A stretch of 64,000 nucleotides of DNA from NCBI GenBank assembly GCA_000163695.1, contig GG774890.1, forward strand, positions 383,457 to 447,456, written 5' to 3'. Of the stretch, positions 16,935 to 24,811 are shown piece after piece (the first letter of the stretch is position 1; each line of letters opens with the position of its first letter). The notes beneath the pieces are model-generated. The model worked only from the letters and a program-made list of their open reading frames with translations, was not told where the DNA came from and made no database searches. The position numbers and the translations under genes were made by a program. This stretch comes from Bacteroidetes oral taxon 274 str. F0058. Its GTDB lineage: Bacteria > Bacteroidota > Bacteroidia > Bacteroidales > Paludibacteraceae.

Positions 16935-17142
16935 GTGATTTTTTATTGATGTAGGGCAAAAATTGTTTTATCGTTGAATTGTTTAATCGTTTAAATGTTG
17001 AATTGGGTAAAATGTAATTTTCAAACAGAAATTATTCAAAATAAAAAATGAGTACTTATCAATCGAAAATTACAAAGCCTCAGCAACCTCAATCCGATTA
17101 ACCGTTCTTTTGTGTTAGCTGAGAAAATATGCGAAAAAAGAG

Positions 17143-17150
17143 TAATTTTG
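17143..17150 (+). promoter_or_regulatory. mtaB -7 box
   Basis: TAATTTTG lies 30 bp before the GTG start of mtaB. No well-placed -33 box is seen. Confidence 0.5.
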
Positions 17151-17179
17151 CGGTCTGAAAAAAACGTATTAAACACGCG

Positions 17180-18433
17180 GTGAAAAAGGTAACATTCTAC
17201 ACACTCGGCTGCAAACTGAATTTCGCCGAGACTTCTTATATCGGCAGATTGCTCGTTGCCAACGGATTCTCTATAGCAGGCAAGGGAGAGAAGGCAGATG
17301 TGTGTATCGTCAATACCTGTTCGGTAACGGATACCGCAGATAAAAAGTGTCGCCAGGCGATACATAAGATATCGTCTGCCAACCCGAATGCATTTGTGAT
17401 TGTTACAGGCTGCTATGCTCAGATAAACCCTGCCGAAGTCGAACAAATAGAGGGTGTAGACCTCGTGCTCGGAGCCAAAGAGAAGTTCGACATACTCAAG
17501 ATAATGCACAGCCTCGAGTCGAAAGAGCAGTTCGACAGAGTTCAGGTGGCAAATATAAGAGACAACAATTTTTTCGAACCGATATTTTCGGCAGGCGACC
17601 GCACCAGATATTTCCTCAAAGTACAAGACGGATGCAATTATTACTGCACATACTGCACCATACCCTTTGCCCGAGGCAAGAGCCGTAGTGCGTCGGTAGC
17701 CGTTACTATGGACACTATACGCAGAGCTATTGCCGAAGGAGCCAGAGAGATAATACTCACAGGCGTCAATATAGGCGATTTCGGTAATGGCTCCTCGGAG
17801 CGATTTATAGATTTAGTGCGTAACATCGACGATATGACCGACGAAGTAAGGTTTCGGATATCGTCCGTAGAGCCTAATCTGCTCGAAGATGATATAATAC
17901 GACTTATTGCACATTCGAGGCGAATAGCCCCGCACTTCCACATACCGCTACAAAGCGGTAGCAACAGGGTGCTCGAACTGATGCAAAGGCGTTATACACG
18001 TGAGATATTTGCACAAAAGGTAGCTACCATCAAGAGCCTTATGCCGCACGCTTTTATAGGAGTAGACGTGATAGTAGGAATGCGTGGCGAGACACCCGAT
18101 ATGTTCGACGAGACGGTGCAATTCCTCGCCGAGACACCTTTTTCGGAACTGCATATCTTCCCCTATTCGGAGCGAGAGGGTACTCGTGCGTTGAATATAA
18201 GCCCCGTTGTGAGCGTACAGGAGAAGAAGCGTCGTAGCGAGATACTACACCGTATGTCGCAGGAGCACGTCGAAGAGTTCTATCGCAGCCAGAAGGGACT
18301 GGAGCGTACCGTATTGTGGGAGACCACCAAAGACCCTAAGATTATGAGCGGATATACTGAGAATTACATACCCGTTACCGCACCGCTTGAGTCGGATAAG
18401 ATAAACACTTTTCAGAAGATACGTATCGACTGA
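17180..18433 (+). CDS. mtaB: tRNA t6A37 methylthiotransferase MtaB
   Basis: This radical-SAM enzyme converts t6A to ms2t6A at position 37 of tRNAs reading ANN codons. The N-terminal UPF0004 domain begins TFYTLGCKLNFAE and holds three cysteines for one [4Fe-4S] cluster (in GCKLN, NTCSVT and TGCYAQ). The radical-SAM cluster motif is CNYYCTYC, with Cys152, Cys156 and Cys159. The 417-residue length is at the short end of the family, since the C-terminal TRAM-like part is brief. The start is GTG at 17180, because the TLGCKLN motif begins only eight residues later. It converges with ftsW. Confidence 0.93.
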   Translation: MKKVTFYTLGCKLNFAETSYIGRLLVANGFSIAGKGEKADVCIVNTCSVTDTADKKCRQAIHKISSANPNAFVIVTGCYAQINPAEVEQIEGVDLVLGAKEKFDILKIMHSLESKEQFDRVQVANIRDNNFFEPIFSAGDRTRYFLKVQDGCNYYCTYCTIPFARGKSRSASVAVTMDTIRRAIAEGAREIILTGVNIGDFGNGSSERFIDLVRNIDDMTDEVRFRISSVEPNLLEDDIIRLIAHSRRIAPHFHIPLQSGSNRVLELMQRRYTREIFAQKVATIKSLMPHAFIGVDVIVGMRGETPDMFDETVQFLAETPFSELHIFPYSEREGTRALNISPVVSVQEKKRRSEILHRMSQEHVEEFYRSQKGLERTVLWETTKDPKIMSGYTENYIPVTAPLESDKINTFQKIRID

Positions 18434-18503
18434 CCTATATTTGTTTGCACTGTAAATTAACGCGTTAAAGCGGTAAAAAAATAAACCGAAAAGTGTAGTA
18501 ATC

Positions 18504-19874
18504 TTACTCTTTATCTTTATCTATCTGCACAAACAACGAGTCTATTTGCTCATCGTCAATAGTACTCTCGACAGTCGTCGCATCGGGGATTGTCTCTTGT
18601 GGTGTCGTAATATTAGGCTCTGTCTCTGTGTGGCTTTTACTTTCGTCTGTATCTGCAATATCTTTAGTTTTGGCAGTTGCCGACAAGGTCTCGTTCTTCT
18701 CCTCTACCTTACGCGACATACCCAAAATCAGCCCGAACAGCATACCCATTACCATAATAGAGGTGCCTCCTTTACTTATCAATGGCAGAGTCTGCCCCGT
18801 AACGGGTAGCAACCCTACATTTACTGCGATATGTACGAAGGCTTGGAAAACAATCAATGTTACTGAGCCCGTTATTACAACTGCTTGGAAGACAGTATCT
18901 ACTTTGCGTATCAAGACTCCTCCTCGCCAAAGCAGCCACAGGTACAGAAAAATAACGCCTATGCCTCCCAGAAACAATCCGTATTCTTCGACGATGAGTG
19001 CGTATATGAAGTCTTTCGACACCTCTTGTAAGCGGTTACGCCAAACGCTGTTGCCCGGGGCAACGCCTATTTTACCGTCGTATATGGCAGATTGTGCATA
19101 AATAACCTGGTCGTATTTGCGGATAAGTTCCCACTTCTCGGCTGTTGTCTCCGATGCCCTCCAGCTATCTTCTATGTTTATATGGTTTCTGAAACGTCCT
19201 TGCCAGGTGTCGAACCTGAACTTGTTGGTAAAGCCCGACAAGAAACCGACGGAGTCTTTGGGTATGACCGTAGATACAATAGAGAGAGCAACGACAAAGA
19301 CAATAGGTATGCCGACAAAACGAACTATCTTCTTCCACGGTACGGCACCTACTATGAGCATTACCAATATCGGTACGAATATTATTATAGCCTGCGATAG
19401 ATTCATCGGGAAGATTAGCCCCACGGTAATCCATACTATCCAGCAGAACCGCCCGAAGTACTTGTCGAGAAAATTTTTGTCGCGAAACTCGTCGATAAAA
19501 AACGCCACTACCACTATCAGTGCAAATTTGACAAACTCCGAGGGCTGAAACAGTCCCCCAAGACTACGAGCAGCACCTTGGTGCATAGAACCTCCTACGA
19601 GCAGATAAGCCAAGAGGGCGATACAGAAGAATAGCAGTATGAACGACAGAAATTTGACGAGCTTCATCGGAGCGGAATACACACCGAGCAGTGTCACGAA
19701 CCCGAGACCCATAAAAGCAATGTGTTTGAATATCAATCCGGCGGCTTTGCCCGAACCGCTCACAGCATCCGACGACGCACTGAAAACCGCCACAATAGAT
19801 ACTAAACTGAGGAAAAAATAGATTATCCATATTATGTGGTCGCCCTTGAAGTGTCTGCCGAAAAAATTGCTCAT
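18504..19874 (-). CDS. ftsW: SEDS-family cell-division glycosyltransferase FtsW
   Basis: This polytopic inner-membrane peptidoglycan polymerase works with a class B PBP. About ten membrane helices are visible. FSASSDAVSGSG, SLGGLFQPSEFVKFALI and KGGTSIMVMGMLFGLILGMSR are SEDS signatures, and the last fits FtsW better than RodA. A polar, acidic tail of about 60 residues follows (ending DEQIDSLFVQIDKDKE). I chose the ATG at 19874 (456 residues), because the longer frame starting at TTG 19913 would begin inside the -7 box. It stands alone here rather than in a mur/fts cluster. Confidence 0.85.
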   Translation of the reverse strand: MSNFFGRHFKGDHIIWIIYFFLSLVSIVAVFSASSDAVSGSGKAAGLIFKHIAFMGLGFVTLLGVYSAPMKLVKFLSFILLFFCIALLAYLLVGGSMHQGAARSLGGLFQPSEFVKFALIVVVAFFIDEFRDKNFLDKYFGRFCWIVWITVGLIFPMNLSQAIIIFVPILVMLIVGAVPWKKIVRFVGIPIVFVVALSIVSTVIPKDSVGFLSGFTNKFRFDTWQGRFRNHINIEDSWRASETTAEKWELIRKYDQVIYAQSAIYDGKIGVAPGNSVWRNRLQEVSKDFIYALIVEEYGLFLGGIGVIFLYLWLLWRGGVLIRKVDTVFQAVVITGSVTLIVFQAFVHIAVNVGLLPVTGQTLPLISKGGTSIMVMGMLFGLILGMSRKVEEKNETLSATAKTKDIADTDESKSHTETEPNITTPQETIPDATTVESTIDDEQIDSLFVQIDKDKE

Positions 19875-19910
19875 ACCGTTAAGCTGTCTGTATAGTGGAA
19901 AATACGACTG

Positions 19911-19918
19911 CAAAGTTA
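19911..19918 (-). promoter_or_regulatory. ftsW -7 box
   Basis: The minus strand reads TAACTTTG. The expected start near 19904 leaves about 30 nt before the ATG at 19874, which supports that start codon. Confidence 0.55.
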
Positions 19919-20043
19919 CATTTTTTTTGCTGCCGTCGTACGAATCTTATCGGAAGTATGGTCAATCTTTTGTTTACTTTAACTCTATTTTATGGTCTTT
20001 CCTCTATTGCCTGTCGGTTTAGTCGATTCGACAATATTTTTAC

Positions 20044-20051
20044 TACCTTTG
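20044..20051 (+). promoter_or_regulatory. queG -7 box
   Basis: TACCTTTG, with TTTA 22 bp upstream (20018-20021). The transcript would start near 20058, just before the ATG at 20070. Confidence 0.5.
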
Positions 20052-20069
20052 CCGAAGTTAATAGGACGT

Positions 20070-20957
20070 ATGGATACAAAGCTGATAACGGATAAGATAG
20101 TTGCCGCAGCTCTCGATGTGGGTTTTTCGGCGTGTGGCGTTACCGACACACAACCTCTCAACGAACAGGGCAAACATCTGCAGAATTGGCTCAGACTCGG
20201 CTACAACGGTACAATGAAGTATATGGAAAATAATCTCGACAAGCGTCTGAACCCCTCATTGCTTGCCGAAGCCTCGAAGTCGGCTATCGTAGTGCTGCTC
20301 AACTATAAACCCGAACGCACCATTGCTACCGACAAACCGCAAGTGTCGAAATATGCCTACGGTACGGATTATCACTTTGTTGTCAAAAACAAACTAAACA
20401 GACTACTGCGTCGTATACAGACGGAGATAGCTGACTGTCGGGGAGTGGCTTATGTAGACTCCGCTCCTGTGTTGGAGAAGGCTCTGGCAGTAAAGGCAGG
20501 CTTGGGATGGATAGGCAAAAATTCATTGCTGATAAACAAACAATTCGGGTCTATGACATTCATCGGTACGCTTTTTGTAGATATCCCGCTATGTTACAAC
20601 ACCCATATCGTACCCGACGGTTGTGGCAACTGTCGTCGGTGTATGGACGCCTGTCCGACGCAGGCAATAGTGGCACCGAGAGTTATAGATGCGAGCCGCT
20701 GCGTCTCATATCTGAACAAGACACATCGCGGCACTGTACCCGAAGACTTGCAGACTCTCGTGGGCAACCGTATCTGGGGCTGCGACTGCTGCATCGATGT
20801 GTGTCCGTACAACAAACAGACTCCCGTACACAATACGCAGGAGCTTATGCCCAGAGACGAGCTGTTTGAACTCGATTTGGCGGCGATATCCAAGCGGCAG
20901 CTAAAAAAACTGATAATGCGTCTGCCGCCTCGCAATCAGTCGGGTACTGGGTCGTAG
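20070..20957 (+). CDS. queG: epoxyqueuosine reductase QueG, shortened C-terminus
   Basis: QueG is a cobalamin- and [4Fe-4S]-dependent reductase for the last step of queuosine synthesis in tRNA. The catalytic part is intact: [20 protein letters not shown], then two ferredoxin motifs [16 protein letters not shown] and [17 protein letters not shown]. The start is ATG at 20070 (295 residues), because a longer frame from 19992 would begin upstream of the -7 box. The family usually ends with a basic SAVKRxKYxGLxRN segment. Here the frame ends [15 protein letters not shown] instead, running 22 bp into the 3' end of the convergent yidD gene, so the last 15-20 family residues appear to be lost. Function is probably kept. 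Confidence 0.9.
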   Translation: MDTKLITDKIVAAALDVGFSACGVTDTQPLNEQGKHLQNWLRLGYNGTMKYMENNLDKRLNPSLLAEASKSAIVVLLNYKPERTIATDKPQVSKYAYGTDYHFVVKNKLNRLLRRIQTEIADCRGVAYVDSAPVLEKALAVKAGLGWIGKNSLLINKQFGSMTFIGTLFVDIPLCYNTHIVPDGCGNCRRCMDACPTQAIVAPRVIDASRCVSYLNKTHRGTVPEDLQTLVGNRIWGCDCCIDVCPYNKQTPVHNTQELMPRDELFELDLAAISKRQLKKLIMRLPPRNQSGTGS

Positions 20958-21160
20958 CCGTGTCCGCCCCACGGATGGCAGCGAAGTATACGTCTGACGG
21001 CGAGCCACAGACCACGCACCGCACCGTGCTTCCGGATAGCCTCTATTGCGTATTGCGAGCACGTAGGCACATACCGACAACTCGACGGTAACATCGGCGA
21101 GATTGCTTTCTGGTAGAATATTATCGGCAATATCAGTAGTTGTCTAATTATCTTCTTCAT
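20936..21160 (-). CDS. yidD: membrane protein insertion efficiency factor YidD
   Basis: This small membrane-associated protein assists YidC-dependent insertion. The 74 residues include [34 protein letters not shown] and [14 protein letters not shown], all family signatures. Its start overlaps the end of rnpA by 17 bp, the usual rnpA-yidD coupling, and its stop overlaps the convergent queG by 22 bp. Confidence 0.95.
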   Translation of the reverse strand: MKKIIRQLLILPIIFYQKAISPMLPSSCRYVPTCSQYAIEAIRKHGAVRGLWLAVRRILRCHPWGGHGYDPVPD

Positions 21161-21539
21161 ATATTATACCTTTCAGTATCGCTATCATTACAGTCTCTAT
21201 CCTACGAAATGTCGGTTTTTGGTTGCTCGTGGCGGTCAATGCAATATCCAACCCGAAATCTTTGTCTGTTATAGCTGTGGTAACAGTCTCTTTATTTAGG
21301 CGATAACTCTCTCGGAGAAGTCGCTTGTATCGGTTGCGGTCTACGGCTTTACGGAAATATCTCTTTGGTACTGAAAAAAGTACTCTGACCTCTCCTTTGT
21401 TTGCTGTCTTAACGTATGTCGCCATAAGAGGCGTCTCTAATCTCTTTCTCCCTTTGGCGTAGAGATTGGCAATATTGTTCTTTCCTGTCAGCCGTTCTGT
21501 TTTGAGTAGACCGTATCTTTTTTGTTTTATGTTTTTCAA
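21144..21539 (-). CDS. rnpA: ribonuclease P protein component
   Basis: RnpA is the basic protein subunit that helps RNase P RNA cleave 5' leaders from pre-tRNA. The 131-residue protein has the family layout: an early [41 protein letters not shown] (the RNR motif region) and a C-terminal helix. The open frame runs far upstream into the sugar-kinase gene, but homology starts at residue KNIKQKRYG and the TACTTTTG -7 box lies at 21566-21573. TTG at 21539 is therefore the likely start. It is co-transcribed with yidD. Confidence 0.88.
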   Translation of the reverse strand: MKNIKQKRYGLLKTERLTGKNNIANLYAKGRKRLETPLMATYVKTANKGEVRVLFSVPKRYFRKAVDRNRYKRLLRESYRLNKETVTTAITDKDFGLDIALTATSNQKPTFRRIETVMIAILKGIIYEEDN

Positions 21540-21565
21540 TGTAAAAAAGTTGTTGTTTCTTGGTA

Positions 21566-21573
21566 CAAAAGTA
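21566..21573 (-). promoter_or_regulatory. rnpA-yidD -7 box
   Basis: The minus strand reads TACTTTTG, placing transcription near 21559, 20 nt before the TTG start of rnpA. Confidence 0.55.
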
Positions 21574-21616
21574 CGATTTAGTTTTTCTGTCCTTCCACTT
21601 GAGGTTCGGAAATATT

Positions 21617-22504
21617 TTATCCTCTGTCTCTGAACAGTTCTACGAAAGAGTCTGCGAGTCTGGGCATTGCTCCGTGTTGTTGGCATACGTATGCAGCCAC
21701 TTCGGCAGCCAGGCAGTGTGCTTCCTCCACTGTCTGCCCGTTGAGATATGCTGCCGTAAAAGCCGCCGTAAACGAGTCTCCTGCTCCTACGGTATCGGCT
21801 ACGTGCACTCTGGGCGAAGGTAGAAACGATGTCAGGTCGGGCGTAAAGACATAGCTGCCCTCTGTACCTTTGGTCAATATCAGCATTCTTAGTTCGTACT
21901 CCCGCAACAGCCTGCGGCAAATCTCCTCTTCGCTACCGTTCCAATCGAATAGTTTGGTTATTTTTATTACTTCTTCGTCGTTTATTTTCAGCATATTCGA
22001 CATCTTAATCGATTTGTCGACTATTGCTTTTGTATAATAATCGAGCCGTAGGTTGATGTCGCATATTTTTATGCTATCGTCGGGCATTGCTTCTATGAAC
22101 TTTCTGATAGTCGTACGCGATACTTCGCTTCGCTGTGCCAGCGACCCGAAACAGACTACTTTCGTGCTCTTTGCCAGATTTTCTATGCGTTGCGTAAAAG
22201 GAATATTGTCCCACGCTACTCCCTCGCATATTTCGTAATGCGGTATACCTGCTCCGCAGAGTGTTACCTGTACTGTGCCGGTGGGGTAGTCGGTGGTCTC
22301 TATCAGGTAGTTGAGTTTTTTCTTTTCCAGACTTGTCAGTATCTCTTTCCCCAATAAGTCGTTGCCGATGGCACTTACAGCATATCCGTTGAATCCGAAC
22401 TGTGAGATATGATATGCAAAATTGGCAGGAGCTCCTCCCAATACCTTACGAGTGGGGAAAACGTCCCAAAGTATCTCGCCCAAGCCTACAACTATATTTT
22501 TCAT
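21617..22504 (-). CDS. PfkB-family carbohydrate kinase (fructokinase-like)
   Basis: The 295-residue ribokinase/PfkB enzyme phosphorylates a sugar with ATP in the cytoplasm. The N-terminal signature is GEILWDVFPTRKVLGGAPAN followed by FAYH. The C-terminal signature VADTVGAGDSFTAAF contains the catalytic Asp of GAGD. The closest known group is the fructokinases, but the substrate cannot be read from sequence. The start is ATG at 22504, because a longer frame runs through the promoter (-7 at 22555-22562). Confidence 0.85.
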   Translation of the reverse strand: MKNIVVGLGEILWDVFPTRKVLGGAPANFAYHISQFGFNGYAVSAIGNDLLGKEILTSLEKKKLNYLIETTDYPTGTVQVTLCGAGIPHYEICEGVAWDNIPFTQRIENLAKSTKVVCFGSLAQRSEVSRTTIRKFIEAMPDDSIKICDINLRLDYYTKAIVDKSIKMSNMLKINDEEVIKITKLFDWNGSEEEICRRLLREYELRMLILTKGTEGSYVFTPDLTSFLPSPRVHVADTVGAGDSFTAAFTAAYLNGQTVEEAHCLAAEVAAYVCQQHGAMPRLADSFVELFRDRG

Positions 22505-22554
22505 TCGTATATATGGTTTTATTCGTTTACTTACACCGTGTTTTGTAGTCATCA

Positions 22555-22587
22555 CAAAATTAGTCTTTTTTTTGTTACCGATGCCAA
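22555..22587 (-). promoter_or_regulatory. sugar kinase promoter
   Basis: On the minus strand TTGG (22587-22584), 21 bp, then TAATTTTG (22562-22555). Confidence 0.5.
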
Positions 22588-22707
22588 CGAACGAGAAAAA
22601 TAATTATTAGTATTGTGTCTGTCATTGACATATCTTTTGGAGACTAAATTATTGATAATCTAAAAGGAGAAAATAAAGATAATAATACTCTGTCCCGATT
22701 TTTTTGC

Positions 22708-22715
22708 TATCTTTG
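22708..22715 (+). promoter_or_regulatory. toxin-antitoxin operon -7 box
   Basis: TATCTTTG lies 29 bp before the antitoxin ATG. The upstream -33 region is not recognisable, as is common at autoregulated operons. Confidence 0.5.
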
Positions 22716-22743
22716 CACAAATAATTCAAACATATAGACAAAT

Positions 22744-22938
22744 ATGGCAACTATAACACTGAAATATGATGCGCATAATAGTATAGCACGCAAAGCATTG
22801 GATTTATTGCTCTCTCTAAAAATATTTGTTGTAGACGAACATACCGATGAATTGAAAAAGTCTATAGAAGATGTAGAAGCGGGTAAAACATATAAAGCTA
22901 AAGACGCCAAAGATTTAATGCGAAAAATATATGGCTAA
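22744..22938 (+). CDS. RelB/DinJ-type antitoxin, partner of the YafQ-like toxin
   Basis: This small protein of 64 residues begins with a beta-strand-like segment (MATITLKYDAHNSIARKAL) that fits a DNA-binding dimer. A charged C-terminal region follows (DELKKSIEDVEAGKTYKAKD) of the type that wraps and blocks the toxin. It overlaps the toxin gene by 8 bp. The identification as antitoxin rests on position, size and the partner. The exact subfamily was not settled. Confidence 0.75.
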   Translation: MATITLKYDAHNSIARKALDLLLSLKIFVVDEHTDELKKSIEDVEAGKTYKAKDAKDLMRKIYG

Positions 22939-23209
22939 ATATAAAATCGAATATACGAGGCGGTTTATAAAACAGGCAAGACTTTGTATGAAGAGAGGAT
23001 ACGATATGTCACTGTTAGAAAGGGCTATCGAATTATTGGAAAATAAAGGTAGTTTGCCTCCGAGTTACAAATCTCATAAGTTGGTAGGTAATTTTGCAGG
23101 ATATTGGGAGTGCCACTTAAAGCCTGATTGGCTGCTTGTATGGAAACAAGATTTTGATAAATTGATCTTAATAATGACGTATACCGGTACTCACGCAGAT
23201 TTGTTCTAA
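22931..23209 (+). CDS. YafQ/RelE-family mRNA interferase toxin
   Basis: The 92-residue toxin is expected to cut mRNA on the ribosome. The catalytic residues of E. coli YafQ have counterparts: His49 (SHKL), His62 and Asp66 (CHLKPDWLL) and His88 (TGTHADLF). It is translationally coupled to the antitoxin. The pair stands alone between core genes, which suggests a chromosomal module that moved in at some point. All key residues are present, so it is probably active. Confidence 0.88.
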   Translation: MAKYKIEYTRRFIKQARLCMKRGYDMSLLERAIELLENKGSLPPSYKSHKLVGNFAGYWECHLKPDWLLVWKQDFDKLILIMTYTGTHADLF

Positions 23210-23404
23210 GACCAATGTATGTGTTTTATTTCTTTTATTTACAGCTGTTTGTAACTTTGCTCTAAATTTCGGTAGGATAAATTAATACATAGCGACTGTA
23301 TCCTATACCAGAAAAACATATATTCGTATTGTAAATGTAAAATAGTTATTTCGTGGAATTTATCGCATTGTGATAAATTTTTTTGATAATATTATTTTCA
23401 CAAT

Positions 23405-23435
23405 ATTGATTGTTTTTAAAAAATAACTAACTTTG
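23405..23435 (+). promoter_or_regulatory. promoter of the Ig-like lipoprotein gene
   Basis: ATTG (23405-23408), 19 bp, then TAACTTTG (23428-23435). Confidence 0.6.
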
Positions 23436-23505
23436 CACCCAATTTTGCAGTAGCAAATATGTTTTTGAAATTTCTTATCATTAAACAAAAATATAAATAA
23501 AATTT

Positions 23506-24612
23506 ATGAAAAAAAGAATCAGTTTAAGTCTGCTTATTGCAGCAATGATTTTGGTTGCTTTTTCGTCTTGTAAGGGAAATACTCCCGATGTAAAGAAAAA
23601 AGTAACAGGTGTAAAACTTAGTGAAACAGCTAAGACTATTTTGGTGGGAGACGAGTTTACTCTTACTGCAACGGTCGAACCTGCCGATGCAGCCGACAAG
23701 ACAGTCGTTTGGACATCGGATAAACCCACAATTGCTACCGTAACCGACGGTAAAGTAAAGGGCGTCGCAGATGGCGAAGCTAATATTACCGTAACGACAA
23801 AAGATGGTAGTCAAAAGGCTACCTGTAAAGTAAAGGTAGACAAAAAGGCAAAGGCAGTGGTATTAGATATTCAAGTAACTGATATTACAGCAGGCAATGC
23901 TAAAATTAAGATTGTTCCGTCCGATAAAGAGGTTAAATATTATGTTTACGCTATGCCAAAAGAAAAATTCGAGCAAGAAAGTAAAAAAGATCCTTCACTT
24001 GGTATTTTCGCCTTTGATAAAAGTTGGTATAGTGTTATGGCAGAAAATAGTCCGGGTGGGAAAAAATGGCAGGATTTTATGGCAAACGACCTAAATCAGG
24101 GCGATAAGAATTTTAATCTCTATGATTTTGTATACTTCCCCCGTCCGAATAGTGAGTGTGTGATTTACTGTTACGGTATCGATTTAAAAGGAACAGATGA
24201 CGACAAACCATCTACCGAAATAATTACGAAAACAATCAAGATGGGGGATGCCGTGAAATCAAGCAATAATATAACCGTAAAAATAAACGGTACTACTCCC
24301 CAAGGAGTAAATGCTACATTTACTACTACCAACAATGATACTTATTTTGTGGGAATTGGAAGAAAAAAATTTGTTGATTGGTATAAAAATCACACTAAAT
24401 ATAATTTTGTAGATATGCTTTACAAGATGTTAGAAGATGCCTATATCAACGATCATAAGGTTGACCTGCTGTCTGGAAACCAAACTATAACCCCGGATAA
24501 ATATTCTTGCGACGCAGGAGGTGATTATTATTTGGTATATTGTCCGTTCAACCGAGAAACAGGTATTGGCGGCGAGGTGAAAGTAGAACCTTTCTCTACC
24601 CCCAAAAATTAA
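23506..24612 (+). CDS. lipoprotein with bacterial Ig-like (BIG2) domain
   Basis: The 368-residue protein has a lipoprotein signal peptide ending LVAFSSC (Cys22). A BIG2 domain follows at residues about 33-110, with KVTGVKLSETAKTILVGDEF and VTDGKVKGVADGEANITVTT. The remaining 250 residues are unassigned and contain two similar-looking beta-rich halves. Such proteins in Bacteroidetes are surface lipoproteins of unknown or adhesive function. It is monocistronic with three terminator-like hairpins downstream. Confidence 0.75.
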   Translation: MKKRISLSLLIAAMILVAFSSCKGNTPDVKKKVTGVKLSETAKTILVGDEFTLTATVEPADAADKTVVWTSDKPTIATVTDGKVKGVADGEANITVTTKDGSQKATCKVKVDKKAKAVVLDIQVTDITAGNAKIKIVPSDKEVKYYVYAMPKEKFEQESKKDPSLGIFAFDKSWYSVMAENSPGGKKWQDFMANDLNQGDKNFNLYDFVYFPRPNSECVIYCYGIDLKGTDDDKPSTEIITKTIKMGDAVKSSNNITVKINGTTPQGVNATFTTTNNDTYFVGIGRKKFVDWYKNHTKYNFVDMLYKMLEDAYINDHKVDLLSGNQTITPDKYSCDAGGDYYLVYCPFNRETGIGGEVKVEPFSTPKN

Positions 24613-24633
24613 CTCAATATAGATAAAATACAA

Positions 24634-24678
24634 AATAACCTCGTAAAGGGCTTGAACTTTATGAGGTTATTTTTTTAC
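24634..24678 (+). terminator. strong terminator after the Ig-like lipoprotein gene
   Basis: AATAACCTCGTAAAG (24634-24648) pairs with CTTTATGAGGTTATT (24657-24671) with one internal mismatch, followed by a T-run. Confidence 0.88.
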
Positions 24679-24682
24679 TCCG

Positions 24683-24722
24683 ACCGAGAAAAACGGTTTT
24701 TTGTCTTTTAGACAATTTTTTT
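24683..24722 (+). terminator. two further small terminator-like hairpins
   Basis: ACCG/CGGT (24683-24686, 24694-24697) followed by TTTTT, then TTGTC/GACAA (24701-24705, 24711-24715) followed by seven T. They repeat the terminator function between this gene and purA. Confidence 0.55.
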
Positions 24723-24736
24723 ATACCGAGGGAAGA

Positions 24737-24766
24737 TTGGCTGTATCATATTTTTTATTAATTTTG
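24737..24766 (+). promoter_or_regulatory. purA promoter
   Basis: TTGG (24737-24740), 18 bp, then TAATTTTG (24759-24766), 45 bp before the ATG. Confidence 0.5.
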
Positions 24767-24811
24767 AAGGAATTATAAAGATATTATTGTATAAAATATA
24801 AGCTATTGCAA

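Noticed and set aside
16970..17010. Repeated GTTGAATTG/GTTTAATCG-like words upstream of ftsH
   Set aside because: The copies are short and AT-rich, so chance is a sufficient explanation.
17048..17101. 17-codon frame upstream of mtaB
   Set aside because: No promoter or conserved feature supports it, and it lies before the mtaB -7 box.
21540..21920. 5' extension of the rnpA frame
   Set aside because: It overlaps the sugar-kinase gene in another frame and passes through the rnpA -7 box. Only the part from TTG 21539 matches RnpA.
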